Positions 1 to 15,004 are shown, numbered from the stretch's first letter. The stretch: DNA of 64,000 bases from Cherax quadricarinatus (GCF_038502225.1 NC_091374.1:5330859-5394858); one strand, 5' to 3'. The notes: a model not told the origin generated them from the letters alone. Made by a program: numbers and translations.

Positions 1-260
1 TCTACACATTTCCTTATCACTGACTGCTAGTTATGTGTTTGAATGAATAATTTAGGAAACTAACAGCTTGATAAATGATACTTGTGCAACTTTTGGGTAT
101 CTTTATGTTGAGGGACTGATTGCCTCATGTTCCAGCTTTCTCTGCATTGGACTGAAGAAGCCACTGGCTGGCGAAATTGTTCTCAGAATAGACTCAAATG
201 TTGCGCCAGTTATGTGTGGATAAATAATACTGCCTACGTTTTGCATCAAAGTGATAGGTT

Positions 261-330
261 TACCTGGAGTTTACCTGGAGAGAGTTCCGGGGGTCAACGC
301 CCCCGCGGCCCGGTCTGTGACCAGGCCTCC
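261..330 (-). mobile_element. 3' tail fragment of CR1-like LINE or its SINE
   Basis: A 70-bp stretch matches, in reverse complement, the terminal 70 bp of the CR1-like LINEs that end near 55,400 and 62,502. It begins TACCTGGAGTTTACCTGGAG and contains the GC-rich core CGCGGCCCGGTC. It has no coding part. It could be a severely 5'-truncated LINE copy or a SINE remnant, because the SINE at 23,687-23,943 carries the same tail. Confidence 0.8.
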
Positions 331-377
331 TACTGGCGTGAGATAAATGTTTGTAAATAATTTAGCTTGTTCTACTA

Positions 378-522
<145 letters not shown>

Positions 523-528
523 GTGCAT

Positions 529-1254
529 GGGGTGAGTGACAAGTCTTCTAAGATCAGTCTGTCTTAAAGTTCAAAATGTCAGTGAACATTCACCATTAAC
601 AGATTTTGTAAAAAACAGAATCCCGTTGTACAAACAGTGAAGCCCAAGTCTTGTAATGTGGTTTAACACTGTGAGGTAAAAATGATAAAGGTTATTTGGG
701 TTTAACGTCAGGCGATTACATGAGGTTTATTAATTCTTTATATAACCTGTTTGCCACCAGTCAAGAATAATCCCTAAAATAGGGATTAAAATAAACTCTC
801 AATGTATATGAATAAACAAGAAGGATTAATGAAGGGGTCGAACTGCGGTCCGTAAATTGACGGTCTGACTCTCTACCGTCTCGGTACATAAATCTTGTTA
901 GACATGGTTAATTAAGGTTGACTGGTTGATGATGATGATAGTCTTTCGACCACACGATGATCATTAAATATAGTAAAGAAGTTTGGTAATAAGAAAAATC
1001 CTCGGGAACATGAAGTAACAATTTATTATCCAAAAAGCATCAAATTTTTTCTAATGAAAGTTGACAAATCTTACCTTAGAAAAAATTGACAAAAGTTTTA
1101 TCTCTGTATAAAAATCTGATTAATTTCAACTTAGGTAACATACATTACTTGAGGTTTTTATAGTATTTTTCTAAACAGGTGCAACAAAAGATATTTAAAT
1201 ATGACCTTGTTATAAACTACAGTCGGTAAGACACATGCCAACACTGGTAAACTT
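529..1254. other. No gene seen; possible tRNA-like SINE remnant
   Basis: AT-rich DNA without a convincing coding region. On the minus strand, 834-885 resembles a decayed tRNA-type Pol III promoter: a B-box-like GCAGTTCGACCCC lies at 834-846, and an A-box-like stretch including ACGGTAGAGAGTC lies near 867-885. That reading is weak and could be chance. Confidence 0.35.
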
Positions 1255-1746
1255 TGGCAATATAAACACAAATGCAGTATAATGTGATCCTTTATTGACT
1301 ACGTTTCGCCCACACAGTGGGCTTTTTCAAGTCACAAACAGAACTACCTGGGGTGGAAGGAACGCGAGTATTTATAGTCCGGCTGAGGTCAGGTGAAGAA
1401 TGCTGCATCTGATGATGTACCGAGTGGGGCTATAGAGTCTAAAAACTTGGGTAGCTTGGAAAGGAGATTGGACAAGTTTGTGAGCAGACCTTCTACAGTG
1501 TTCTATATGTGGGATAGCGATGAAGAAGTTTCTTGGCAAGTGGTTCAGCTATGTTATAGAAGCCACTATTCTGGTTGAAGTTGTCGGATATAGAAATAAG
1601 TGATGATTCCAGGATTCTTCGGTATTGAGTGTTGTCTTCTGTGGCGATAAGTCTTGAGTTTCTGTAGTTTATCAAGTGGTTGTGTGAATTACGGTGTTGT
1701 AGTCAATAAAGGATCACATTATACTGCATTTGTGTTTATATTGCCA
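1255..1746. mobile_element. Inverted-repeat element A' (48-bp arms)
   Basis: The arms 1255-1302 and 1699-1746 are reverse complements around a ~396-bp core. On the minus strand the left side reads TTGAAAAA, a hairpin GCCCAC..GTGGGC, CGAAACG and then AATAAA. This is the same module as the palindrome at 1817-1998. The core has a short frame with RPSTVF, a string also encoded in the unrelated element at 8340-8961. I infer a non-autonomous retroelement, possibly derived from a Penelope-like element, but no reverse transcriptase is present. Confidence 0.6.
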
Positions 1747-1749
1747 TTG

Positions 1750-1816
1750 TGTCGGTATTTTATACCATTTATTTCCACTGGTAAACTTTGGAAATAAATG
1801 GTATCAAATACCGACA
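1750..1816. repeat. Hairpin of the TGTCGGTATT..TATACCA terminus
   Basis: Two 28-bp arms, 1750-1777 and 1789-1816, are inverted around an 11-bp spacer containing GTAAAC. Each arm begins or ends with TGTCGGTATT followed by TATACCA and ATTTATTTCC. This motif closes element A' and faces palindrome A, so the termini of two elements abut head to head. Confidence 0.75.
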
Positions 1817-1998
1817 CAGTGGAAATATACACACATATGCAGTATAATGTGATCCTTTATTAACAACGTTTCACCCACACAGTGGGCTTTTTCAAGTCAC
1901 ACACAGATCTGTGTGTGACTTGAAAAAGCCCACTGTGTGGGCGAAACGTTGTTAATAAAGGATCACATTATACTGCATATGTGTGTATATTTCCACTG
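1817..1998. mobile_element. Palindromic element A (182 bp)
   Basis: Near-perfect palindrome with 91-bp arms centred on AGATCT at 1905-1910. I see one mismatch, CACCC against GGGCG. Each arm read outward has TTGAAAAA, the hairpin GCCCAC-TGT-GTGGGC, CGAAACGTTGTTAATAAAGG and then ATCACATTATACTGC. It ends 11 bp before the 19-bp satellite begins, so it marks the left edge of the array. Confidence 0.85.
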
Positions 1999-4900
1999 GT
2001 AAACTTTATTGTACCTCTTACTGTAACATGTACCTCTTACTGTAACATGTACCTCTTACTGTAACATGTACCTCTTACTGTAACATGTACCTCTTACTGT
2101 AACATGTACCTCTTACTGTAACATGTACATGTACCTCTTACTGTAACATGTACCTCTTACTGTAACATGTACCTCTTACTGTAACATGTACCTCTTACTG
2201 TAACATGTACCTCTTACTGTAACATGTACCTCTTACTGTAACATGTACCTCTTACTGTAACATGTACCTCTTACTGTAACATGTACCTCTTACTGTAACA
2301 TGTACCTCTTACTGTAACATGTACCTCTTACTGTAACATGTACCTCTTACTGTAACATGTACCTCTTACTGTAAGATGTACTGTAACATGTACTCTTACT
2401 GTACTGCAGCAAGTACTTTTTACTGTAACATGTACTTCTTACTGTAACATGTACCTCTTACTGTAACATGTGCCTCTTACTGTAACATGTACCTCTTACT
2501 GTAACATGTACCTCTTACTGCAGCAAGTACTTTTTACTGTAACATGTACCTCTTACTGTAACATGTACCTCTTACTGTAACATGTGCCTCTTACTGTAAC
2601 ATGTACCTCTTACTGTAACATGTATCTGTTACTGTAACATGTACCTCTTACTGTAACATGTATCTGTTACTGTAACATGTACCTCTTACTGTAACATGTA
2701 CTTCTTACTGTAACATATACTTCTTACTGTAACATGTACCTCTTATAGTAACATGTACTTCTTACTGTAACATGTGCCTCTTACTGTAACATGTACCTCT
2801 TACTGTAACATGTATCTGTTACTGTAACATGTACCTCTTACTGTAACATGTATCTGTTACTGTAACATGTACCTCTTACTGTAACATGTACTTCTTACTG
2901 TAACATATACTTCTTACTGTAACATGTACCTCTTACTGTAACATGTACTTCTTACTGTAACATGTACCTCTTACTGTAGCATGTACTTCTTACTGTAACA
3001 TGTACCTCTTACTGTAACATGTACCTGTACCTCTTACTGTAACATGTACAAGCAAGTACTTTTTACTGTAACATGTACCTCTTACTGTAACATGTACCTC
3101 TTACTGTAACATGTACTTCTTACTGTAACATGTACCTCTTACTGTAACATGTACTTCTGTACACTGTAACATGTACTTCTTACTGTACTGTAACATGTAC
3201 TTCTTACTGTAACATGTACCTCTTACTGTAACATGTACTTGTTACTGTAACATGTACCTCTTACTGTAACATGTACCTCTTACTGTAACATGTACCTCTT
3301 ACTGTAACATGTATCTGTTACTGTAACATGTACCTCTTACTGTAACATGTACTTCTTACTGTAACATGTACCTCTTACTGTAACATGTACCTCTTACTGT
3401 AACATGTACCTCTTACTGTAACATGTACCTCTTACTGTAACATGTACTTCTTACTGTAACATGTACCTCTTACTGTAACATGTACCTCTTACTGTAACAT
3501 GTACCTCTTACTGTAACATGTATCTGTTACTGTAACATGTACCTCTTACTGTAACATGTACCTCTTACTGTAACATGTACCTCTTACTGTAACATGTACC
3601 TCTTACTGTAACATGTACCTCTTACTGTAACATGTACCTCTTACTGTAACATGTATTTCTTAGAGTAACATGTACCTCTTACTGTAACATGTACCTCTTA
3701 CTGTAACATGTACCTCTTATAGTAACATGTACCTCTTACTGTAACATGTACCTCTTACTGTAACATGTACCTCTTATAGTAACATGTACCTCTTACTGTA
3801 ACATGTACCTCTTACTGTAACATGTACTTCTTATAGTAACATGTACCTCTTACTGTAACATGTACTTCTTACTGTAACATGTACCTCTTACTGTAACATG
3901 TACTTCTTACTGTAACATGTACTTCTTACTGTATGTAGTAACATGTACCTCTTACTGTAACATGTACTTCTTATAGTAACATGTACCTCTTACTGTAACA
4001 TGTACTTCTTACTGTAACATGTACCTCTTACTGTAACATGTACATCTTACTGTAACATGTACTTCTTATAGTAACATGTACCTCTTACTGTAACATGTAC
4101 TTCTTACTGTAACATGTACCTCTTACTGTAACATGTACTTCTTACTGTAACATGTACTTCTTATGTACCTCTTACTGTAACATGTACCTCTTACTGTAAC
4201 ATGTACCTCTTACTGTAACATGTACCTCTTACTGTAACATGTACTTCTTATAGTAACATGTACCTCTTACTGTAACATGTACTTCTTACTGTAACATGTA
4301 CCTCTTACTGTAACATGTATCTGTTACTGTAACATGTACCTCTTACTGTAACATGTATCTGTTACTGTAACATGTACCTCTTACTGTAACATGTATCTCT
4401 TACTGTAACATGTACCTCTTACTGTAACATGTACCTCTTATAGTAACATGTACCTCTTACTGTAACATGTACCTCTTACTGTAACATGTACTTCTTACTG
4501 TAACATGTACCTCTTACTGTAACATGTACCTCTTATAGTAACATGTATCTCTTACTGTAACATGTATCTCTTACTGTAACATGTACCTCTTACTGTAACA
4601 TGTACCTCTTACTGTAACATGTACCTCTTACTGTAACATGTATCTGTTACTGTAACATGTACCTCTTACTGTAACATGTATCTGTTACTGTAACATGTAT
4701 CTGTTACTGTAACATGTATCTGTTACTGTAACATGTATCTGTTACTGTAACATGTACCTCTTACTGTAACATGTATCTGTTACTGTAACATGTATCTGTT
4801 ACTGTAACATGTACCTCTTACTGTAACATGTATCTGTTACTGTAACATGTATCTGTTACTGTAACATGTATCTGTTACTGTAACATGTACCTCTTACTGT

Positions 4901-7900
4901 AACATGTACCTCTTACTGTAACATGTACCTCTTACTGTAACATGTACCTCTTACTGTAACATGTATCTATTACTGTAACATGTACCTCTTACTGTAACAT
5001 GTATCTGTTACTGTAACATGTACCTCTTACTGTAACATGTATCTGTTACTGTAACATGTACCTCTTACTGTAACATGTATCTGTTACTGTAACATGTACC
5101 TCTTACTGTAACATGTATCTGTTACTGTAACATGTACCTCTTACTGTAACATGTACCTCTTACTGTAACATGTACCTCTTACTGTAACATGTACCTCTTA
5201 CTGTAACATGTACCTCTTACTGTAACATGTACCTCTTACTGTAATATGTACCTCTTACTGTAACATGTACCTCTTACTGTAACATGTACCTCTTACTGTA
5301 ACATGTATCTGTTACTGTAACATGTATCTGTTACTGTAACATGTATCTGTTACTGTAACATGTATCTGTTACTGTAACATGTATCTGTTACTGTAACATG
5401 TACCTCTTACTGTAACATGTATCTGTTACTGTAACATGTACCTCTTACTGTAACATGTACCTCTTACTGTAACATGTACCTCTTACTGTAACATGTATCT
5501 ATTACTGTAACATGTACCTCTTACTGTAACATGTATCTGTTACTGTAACATGTACCTCTTACTGTAACATGTATCTGTTACTGTAACATGTACCTCTTAC
5601 TGTAACATGTACCTCTTACTGTAACATGTACCTCTTACTGTAACATGTATCTGTTACTGTAACATGTATCTGTTACTGTAACATGTACCTCTTACTGTAA
5701 CATGTATCTGTTACTGTAACATGTATCTGTTACTGTAACATGTACTTCTTACTGTAACATGTACCTCTTACTGTAACATGTATCTGTTACTGTAACATGT
5801 ATCTGTTACTGTAACATGTACCTCTTACTGTAACATGTACCTCTTACTGTAACATGTATCTATTACTGTAACATGTACCTCTTACTGTAACATGTATCTG
5901 TTACTGTAACATGTACCTCTTACTGTAACATGTACCTCTTACTGTAACATGTACCTCTTACTGTAACATGTACCTCTTACTGTAACATGTATCTGTTACT
6001 GTAACATGTACCTCTTACTGTAACATGTATCTGTTACTGTAACATGTACCTCTTACTGTAACATGTACCTCTTACTGTAACATGTACCTCTTACTGTAAC
6101 ATGTACCTCTTACTGTAACATGTACCTCTTACTGTAACATGTATCTGTTACTGTAACATGTACCTCTTACTGTAACATGTACCTCTTACTGTAACATGTA
6201 TCTGTTACTGTAACATGTACCTCTTACTGTAACATGTATCTGTTACTGTAACATGTACCTCTTACTGTAACATGTATCTGTTACTGTAGCATGTACCTCT
6301 TACTGTAACATGTATCTGTTACTGTAACATGTATCTGTTACTGTAACATGTACCTCTTACTGTAACATGTATCTGTTACTGTAGCATGTACCTCTTACTG
6401 TAACATGTACCTCTTACTGTAACATGTATCTGTTACTGTAACATGTACCTCTTACTGTAACATGTACCTCTTACTGTAACATGTACCTCTTACTGTAACA
6501 TGTACCTCTTACTGTAACATGTATCTGTTACTGTAGCATGTACCTCTTACTGTAACATGTATCTGTTACTGTAGCATGTACCTCTTACTGTAACATGTAT
6601 CTATTACTGTAACATGTACCTCTTACTGTAACATGTATCTGTTACTGTAGCATGTACCTCTTACTGTAACATGTATCTGTTACTGTAACATGTATCTGTT
6701 ACTGTAACATGTACCTCTTACTGTAACATGTATCTGTTACTGTAACATGTATCTGTTACTGTAACATGTACCTCTTACTGTAACATGTATCTGTTACTGT
6801 AACATGTACCTCTTACTGTAACATGTATCTGTTACTGTAACATGTACCTCTTACTGTAACATGTATCTGTTACTGTAACATGTATCTGTTACTGTAACAT
6901 GTACCTCTTACTGTAACATGTATCTGTTACTGTAACATGTACCTCTTACTGTAACATGTATCTGTTACTGTAACATGTATCTGTTACTGTAACATGTACC
7001 TCTTACTGTAACATGTATCTGTTACTGTAACATGTATCTGTTACTGAAACATGTACCTCTTACTGTAACATGTATCTGTTACTGTAACATGTACCTCTTA
7101 GTGTAACATGTATCTGTTACTGTAACATGTATCTGTTACTGTAACATGTACCTCTTACTGTAACATGTATCTGTTACTGTAACATGTATCTGTTACTGTA
7201 ACATGTACCTCTTACTGTAACATGTATCTGTTACTGTAACATGTATCTGTTACTGTAACATGTACCTCTTACTGTAACATGTATCTGTTACTGTAACATG
7301 TATCTGTTACTGTAACATGTATCTGTTACTGTAACATGTACCTCTTACTGTAACATGTACCTCTTACTGTAACATGTATCTATTACTGTAACATGTACCT
7401 CTTACTGTAACATGTATCTGTTACTGTAACATGTACCTCTTACTGTAACATGTATCTGTTACTGTAACATGTACCTCTTACTGTAACATGTATCTGTTAC
7501 TGTAACATGTATCTGTTACTGTAACATGAACCTCTTACTGTAACATATATCTGTTACTGTAACATGTATCTGTTACTGTAACATGTACCTCTTATTGTAA
7601 CATGTATCTGTTACTGTAACATATATCTGTTACTGTAACATGTATCTGTTACTGTAACATGTACCTCTTACTGTAACATGTACCTCTTACTGTAACATGT
7701 ACCTCTTACTGTAACATGTACCTCTTACTGTAACATGTATCTGTTACTGTAACATGTACCTCTTACTGTAACATGTATCTGTTACTGTAACATGTACCTC
7801 TTACTGTAACATGTATCTGTTACTGTAGCATGTACCTCTTACTGTAACATGTATCTGTTACTGTAACATGTACCTCTTACTGTAACATGTATCTGTTACT

Positions 7901-8083
7901 GTAACATGTACCTCTTACTGTAACATGTATCTGTTACTGTAACATGTACCTCTTACTGTAACATGTATCTGTTACTGTAACATGTACCTCTTACTGTAAC
8001 ATGTATCTGTTACTGTAACATGTACCTCTTACTGTAACATGTATCTGTTACTGTAACATGTACCTCTTACTGTAACATGTATC

Positions 8084-8239
8084 TGTAAAGTAAAAGGACA
8101 CAAGTGCAACTAATGTGACATTTATTGTGGCAACGTTTCGCTCTCCAGGAGCTTTATCAAGCTTGATAAAGCTCCTGGAGAGCGAAACGTTGCCACAATA
8201 AATGTCACATTAGTTGCACTTGTGTCCTTTTACTTTACA
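8084..8239. mobile_element. Palindromic element B, copy 1 (156 bp)
   Basis: Perfect palindrome with 78-bp arms centred on AAGCTT at 8159-8164. Read outward, each arm has TTGATAA, hairpin GCTC-CTGGA-GAGC, CGAAACGTTGCC, AATAAATGTCAC and TTGTGTCC. The right flank continues TTGTCGGTAATTCTACCA, a variant of the shared terminal motif. It sits inside a satellite unit. Confidence 0.9.
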
Positions 8240-8339
8240 TATTGTCGGTAATTCTACCAACTTTATTACAACATGTATCTGTTACTGTAGCATGTACCTC
8301 TTACTGTGGTATAAACCTTGGTAATAAATACCGACAAGT

Positions 8340-8961
8340 TGGTTTAGAAAGACACGTAAGCAAACACTATGACATATTTATTAGAAAACGTTTCGGTCCT
8401 GGGACCTTGATCACTTCTAACATACAGAGGTAGAAAGGCATTATTATATATAGGCGAAGAGTGAGGTGTGAAGCACGTGACCTGAGGAATGTCATAAGAA
8501 CACAAGAATAGAGGAACACTGTAGAAGGCCTACTGGCCCATGCGAGGCAGGTCCTTATCAAAACAACCTCTGCCTATTTAAGACGGGTAGACGATGAAAT
8601 CATGTGACTCCTGTGTTGTTGGGTTGGTGGTGCTTAAGTATCATGTATGGCTTACATGATACTTAAGCACCACCAACCCAACAACACAGGAGTCACATGA
8701 TTTCATCGTCTACCCGTCCTAATCATAGGCAGAGGTTGTTTTGATAAAGACCTGCCTCGCATGGGCCAGTAGGGCTTCTACAGTGTTCCTCCATTCTTAT
8801 GTTCTTATGACATTCCTCAGGTCACGTGCGTCACACCTCACTCTCCGCCTATATATATAATGCCTTTCTACCTCTGTATGTTAGAAGTGATCAAGGTCCC
8901 AGGACCGAAACGTTTTCTAATAAATATGTCATAGTGTTTGCTTACGTGACTTTTTAAACCA
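8340..8961. mobile_element. Palindromic element C, copy 1 (~622 bp)
   Basis: Imperfect palindrome with arms of about 305 bp and a 5-base loop at 8648-8652. Arms carry the GGTCC-CA-GGACC hairpin, CGAAACGTTTTCTAATAAAT and ATGTCATAG. The left flank, read on the minus strand, gives TTGTCGGTATT and later TATACCA. Small indels near CTATTTAAGACG distinguish the arms. Short reading frames here run across the arm and are not likely genes. Confidence 0.9.
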
Positions 8962-9045
8962 CCTCTTACTGTAACATGTACCTCTTATTGTAACATGTAC
9001 CTCTTACTATAACATGTACCTCTTACCGTAACATGTATCTGTTAC

Positions 9046-9132
9046 TGGTAGGTAAGACACATAGGCAACAGTTAGGCAACTTTATTCCGAGAATAAAGTT
9101 GCCTAACTGTTGCCTATGTGTCTTACCTACCA
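9046..9132. mobile_element. Palindromic element D, copy 1 (87 bp)
   Basis: Perfect 42-bp arms around a 3-base loop at 9088-9090. The right arm reads GAATAAAGTTGCCTAACTG then ATGTGTCTTACC. It lacks the GAAAC hairpin part, so it looks like a 5'-truncated relative. Its right flank is CAACCTGTCGGTATTG and TATACCA, the clearest example of the shared terminus. Confidence 0.9.
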
Positions 9133-12100
9133 ACCTGTCGGTATTGTATACCATTTTGATGTTCATGTATCTGTTACTGTAACATGTACCTCTTACTGTA
9201 ACATGTACCTCTTACTGTAACATGTACCTCTTACTGTAACATGTACCTCTTACTGTAACATGTACCTCTTACTGTAACATGTACCTCTTACTGTAACATG
9301 TACCTCTTACTGTAACATGTACCTCTTACTGTAACATGTACCTCTTACTGTAACATGTACCTCTTACTATAACATGTACCTCTTACCGTAACATGTATCT
9401 GTTACTGTAACATGTACCTCTTACTGTAACATGTACCTCTTACTGTAACATGTACCTCTTACTGTAACATGTACCTCTTACTGTAACATGTACCTCTTAC
9501 TGTAACATGTACCTCTTACTGTAACATGTACCTCTTACTGTAACATGTACCTCTTACTGTAACATGTACCTCTTACTGTAACATGTACCTCTTACTGTAA
9601 CATGTACCTCTTACTGTAACATGTACCTCTTACTGTAACATGTACCTCTTACTGTAACATGTACCTCTTACTGTAACATGTACCTCTTACTGTAACATGT
9701 ACCTCTTACTGCAGCAAGTACTTTTTACTGTAACATGTACTTCTTACTGTAACATGTACCTCTTACTGTAACATGTGCCTCTTACTGTAACATGTACCTC
9801 TTACTGTAACATGTACCTCTTACTGCAGCAAGTACTTTTTACTGTAACATGTACTTCTTACTGTAACATGTACCTCTTACTGTAACATGTGCCTCTTACT
9901 GTAACATGTACCTCTTACTGTAACATGTATCTGTTACTGTAACATGTACCTCTTACTGTAACATGTATCTGTTACTGTAACATGTACCTCTTACTGTAAC
10001 ATGTACTTCTTACTGTAACATATACTTCTTACTGTAACATGTACCTCTTATAGTAACATGTACTTCTTACTGTAACATGTACCTCTTACTGTAACATGTA
10101 CCTCTTACTGTAACATGTACCTCTTACTGTAACATGTACCTCTAACTGTAACATGTACCACTTACTGTAACATGTACCTCTTACTGTAACATGTACCTCT
10201 TACTGTAACATGTACTTCTTACTGTAACATGTACCTCTTACTGTAACATGTACTTCTTACTGTAACATGTACCTCTTACTGTAACATGTACCTCTTACTG
10301 TAACATGTACCTGTTACTGTAACATGTACCTCTTACTGTAACATGTACCTCTTACTGTAACATGTACCTCTTACTGTAACATGTATCTGTTACTGTAACA
10401 TGTACCTCTTACTGTAACATGTACTTCTTACTGTAACATGTACCTCTTACTGTAACATGTACCTCTTACTGTAACATGTACCTCTTACTGTAACATGTAC
10501 CTCTTATAGTAACATGTACCTCTTACTGTAACATGTACTTCTTACTGTAACATGTACCTCTTACTGTAACATGTACCTCTTACTGTAACATGTATCTGTT
10601 ACTGTAACATGTACCTCTTACTGTAACATGTACCTCTTACTGTAACATGTACCTCTTACTGTAACATGTACCTCTTACTGTAACATGTACCTCTTATAGT
10701 AACATGTACCTCTTACTGTAACATGTACTTCTTATAGTAACATGTACCTCTTACTGTAACATGTACCTCTTACTGTAACATGTACCTCTTATAGTAACAT
10801 GTACCTCTTACTGTAACATGTACCTCTTACTGTAACATGTACCTCTTATAGTAACATGTACCTCTTATAGTAACATGTACCTCTCACTGTAACATGTACT
10901 TCTTATAGTAACATGTACCTCTTACTGTAACATGTACTTCTTACTGTAACATGTACCTCTTACTGTAACATGTACTTCTTACTGTAACATGTACTTCTTA
11001 TAGTAACATGTACCTCTTACTGTAACATGTACCTCTTACTGTAACATGTACCTCTTACTGTAACATGTACTTCTTACTGTAACATGTACTTCTTATAGTA
11101 ACATGTACCTCTTACTGTAACATGTACCTCTTACTGTAACATGTACTTCTTATAGTAACATGTACCTCTTACTGTAACATGTACTTCTTACTGTAACATG
11201 TACCTCTTACTGTAACATGTATCTGTTACTGTAACATGTACCTCTTACTGTAACATGTATCTGTTACTGTAACATGTACCTCTTACTGTAACATGTATCT
11301 CTTACTGTAACATGTACCTCTTACTGTAACATGTACCTCTTATAGTAACATGTACCTCTTACTGTAACATGTACCTCTTACTGTAACATGTACTTCTTAC
11401 TGTAACATGTACCTCTTACTGTAACATGTACCTCTTATAGTAACATGTATCTCTTACTGTAACATGTATCTCTTACTGTAACATGTACCTCTTACTGTAA
11501 CATGTACCTCTTACTGTAACATGTACCTCTTACTGTAACATGTATCTGTTACTGTAACATGTATCTGTTACTGTAACATGTATCTGTTACTGTAACATGT
11601 ATCTGTTACTGTAACATGTACCTCTTACTGTAACATGTATCTGTTACTGTAACATGTATCTGTTACTGTAACATGTACCTCTTACTGTAACATGTATCTG
11701 TTACTGTAACATGTATCTGTTACTGTAACATGTATCTGTTACTGTAACATGTATCTGTTACTGTAACATGTACCTCTTACTGTAACATGTACCTCTTACT
11801 GTAACATGTACCTCTTACTGTAACATGTACCTCTTACTGTAACATGTATCTATTACTGTAACATGTACCTCTTACTGTAACATGTATCTGTTACTGTAAC
11901 ATGTACCTCTTACTGTAACATGTATCTGTTACTGTAACATGTACCTCTTACTGTAACATGTATCTGTTACTGTAACATGTACCTCTTACTGTAACACGTA
12001 TCTGTTACTGTAACATGTACCTCTTACTGTAACATGTACCTCTTACTGTAACATGTACCTCTTACTGTAACATGTACCTCTTACTGTAACATGTACCTCT

Positions 12101-15004
12101 TACTGTAACATGTACCTCTTACTGTAATATGTACCTCTTACTGTAACATGTACCTCTTACTGTAACATGTACCTCTTACTGTAACATGTATCTGTTACTG
12201 TAACATGTATCTGTTACTGTAACATGTATCTGTTACTGTAACATGTATCTGTTACTGTAACATGTATCTGTTACTGTAACATGTACCTCTTACTGTAACA
12301 TGTATCTGTTACTGTAACATGTACCTCTTACTGTAACATGTACCTCTTACTGTAACATGTACCTCTTACTGTAACATGTATCTATTACTGTAACATGTAC
12401 CTCTTACTGTAACATGTATCTGTTACTGTAACATGTACCTCTTACTGTAACATGTATCTGTTACTGTAACATGTACCTCTTACTGTAACATGTACCTCTT
12501 ACTGTAACATGTACCTCTTACTGTAACATGTATCTGTTACTGTAACATGTATCTGTTACTGTAACATGTACCTCTTACTGTAACATGTATCTGTTACTGT
12601 AACATGTATCTGTTACTGTAACATGTACTTCTTACTGTAACATGTACCTCTTACTGTAACATGTATCTGTTACTGTAACATGTATCTGTTACTGTAACAT
12701 GTACCTCTTACTGTAACATGTACCTCTTACTGTAACATGTATCTATTACTGTAACATGTACCTCTTACTGTAACATGTATCTGTTACTGTAACATGTACC
12801 TCTTACTGTAACATGTACCTCTTACTGTAACATGTACCTCTTACTGTAACATGTACCTCTTACTGTAACATGTATCTGTTACTGTAACATGTACCTCTTA
12901 CTGTAACATGTATCTGTTACTGTAACATGTACCTCTTACTGTAACATGTACCTCTTACTGTAACATGTACCTCTTACTGTAACATGTACCTCTTACTGTA
13001 ACATGTATCTGTTACTGTAACATGTACCTCTTACTGTAACATGTACCTCTTACTGTAACATGTATCTGTTACTGTAACATGTACCTCTTACTGTAACATG
13101 TATCTGTTACTGTAACATGTACCTCTTACTGTAACATGTATCTGTTACTGTAGCATGTACCTCTTACTGTAACATGTATCTGTTACTGTAACATGTATCT
13201 GTTACTGTAACATGTACCTCTTACTGTAACATGTATCTGTTACTGTAGCATGTACCTCTTACTGTAACATGTACCTCTTACTGTAACATGTATCTGTTAC
13301 TGTAACATGTACCTCTTACTGTAACATGTACCTCTTACTGTAACATGTACCTCTTACTGTAACATGTACCTCTTACTGTAACATGTATCTGTTACTGTAG
13401 CATGTACCTCTTACTGTAACATGTATCTATTACTGTAACATGTACCTCTTACTGTAACATGTACCTCTTACTGTAAGATGTATCTGTTACTGTAACATGT
13501 ATCTGTTACTGTAACATGTACCTCTTACTGTAACATGTATCTGTTACTGTAACATGTACCTCTTACTGTAACATGTATCTGTTACTGTAACATGTACCTC
13601 TTACTGTAACATGTATCTGTTACTGTAACATGTATCTGTTACTGTAACATGTACCTCTTACTGTAACATGTATCTGTTACTGTAACATGTATCTGTTACT
13701 GAAACATGTACCTCTTACTGTAACATGTATCTGTTACTGTAACATGTACCTCTTACTGTAACATGTATCTGTTACTGTAACATGTATCTGTTACTGTAAC
13801 ATGTACCTCTTACTGTAACATGTATCTGTTACTGTAACATGTATCTGTTACTGTAACATGTACCTCTTACTGTAACATGTATCTGTTACTGTAACATGTA
13901 TCTGTTACTGTAACATGTACCTCTTACTGTAACATGTATCTGTTACTGTAACATGTATCTGTTACTGTAACATGTATCTGTTACTGTAACATGTACCTCT
14001 TACTGTAACATGTACCTCTAACTGTAACATGTATCTATTACTGTAACATGTACCTCTTACTGTAACATGTACCTCTTACTGTAACATGTATCTGTTACTG
14101 TAACATGTATCTGTTACTGTAACATGTATCTGTTACTGTAACATGAACCTCTTACTGTAACATGTATCTGTTACTGTAACATGTATCTGTTACTGTAACA
14201 TGTACCTCTTATTGTAACATGTATCTGTTACTGTAACATATATCTGTTACTGTAACATGTATCTGTTACTGTAACATGTACCTCTTACTGTAACATGTAC
14301 CTCTTACTGTAACATGTACCTCTTACTGTAACATGTACCTCTTACTGTAACATGTATCTGTTACTGTAACATGTACCTCTTACTGTAACATGTATCTGTT
14401 ACTGTAACATGTACCTCTTACTGTAACATGTATCTGTTACTGTAGCATGTACCTCTTACTGTAACATGTATCTGTTACTGTAACATGTACCTCTTACTGT
14501 AACATGTATCTGTTACTGTAACATGTACCTCTTACTGTAACATGTATCTGTTACTGTAACATGTACCTCTTACTGTAACATGTATCTGTTACTGTAACAT
14601 GTACCTCTTACTGTAACATGTATCTGTTACTGTAACATGTACCTCTTACTGTAACATGTATCTGTTACTGTAACATGTACCTCTTACTGTAACATGTATC
14701 TGTTACTGTAACATGTACCTCTTACTGTAACATGTATCTGTTACTGTAACATGTACCTCTTACTGTAACATGTATCTGTTACTGTAACATGTACCTCTTA
14801 CTGTAACATGTATCTGTTACTGTAACATGTACCTCTTACTGTAACATGTATCTGTTACTGTAACATGTACCTCTTACTGTAACATGTATCTGTTACTGTA
14901 ACATGTACCTCTTACTGTAACATGTATCTGTTACTGTAACATGTACCTCTTACTGTAACATGTATCTGTTACTGTAACATGTACCTCTTACTGTAACATG
15001 TATC

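Larger units (their letters stand above)
2400..9400. repeat. Higher-order satellite block, copy 1
   Basis: This block is repeated in tandem as 9,700-16,340. Shared landmarks include two GCAGCAAGTACTTTTTACTG units (from 2,405 and 2,520; 9,711 and 9,825), palindromes B, C and D, and a CTTACTATAAC/CTTACCGTAAC unit pair. The offset is about 7,306 bp at the left landmarks and 6,921 bp at the palindromes, so copy 2 has lost about 385 bp of units in between. Block ends are approximate because they lie in satellite. Confidence 0.85.

Noticed and set aside
8242..8561. Two overlapping ~63-codon frames, repeated at 15,163-15,482
   Set aside because: They run through the arms of palindromic element C and across satellite. 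Their exact recurrence reflects the 6,921-bp duplication and not a conserved gene.
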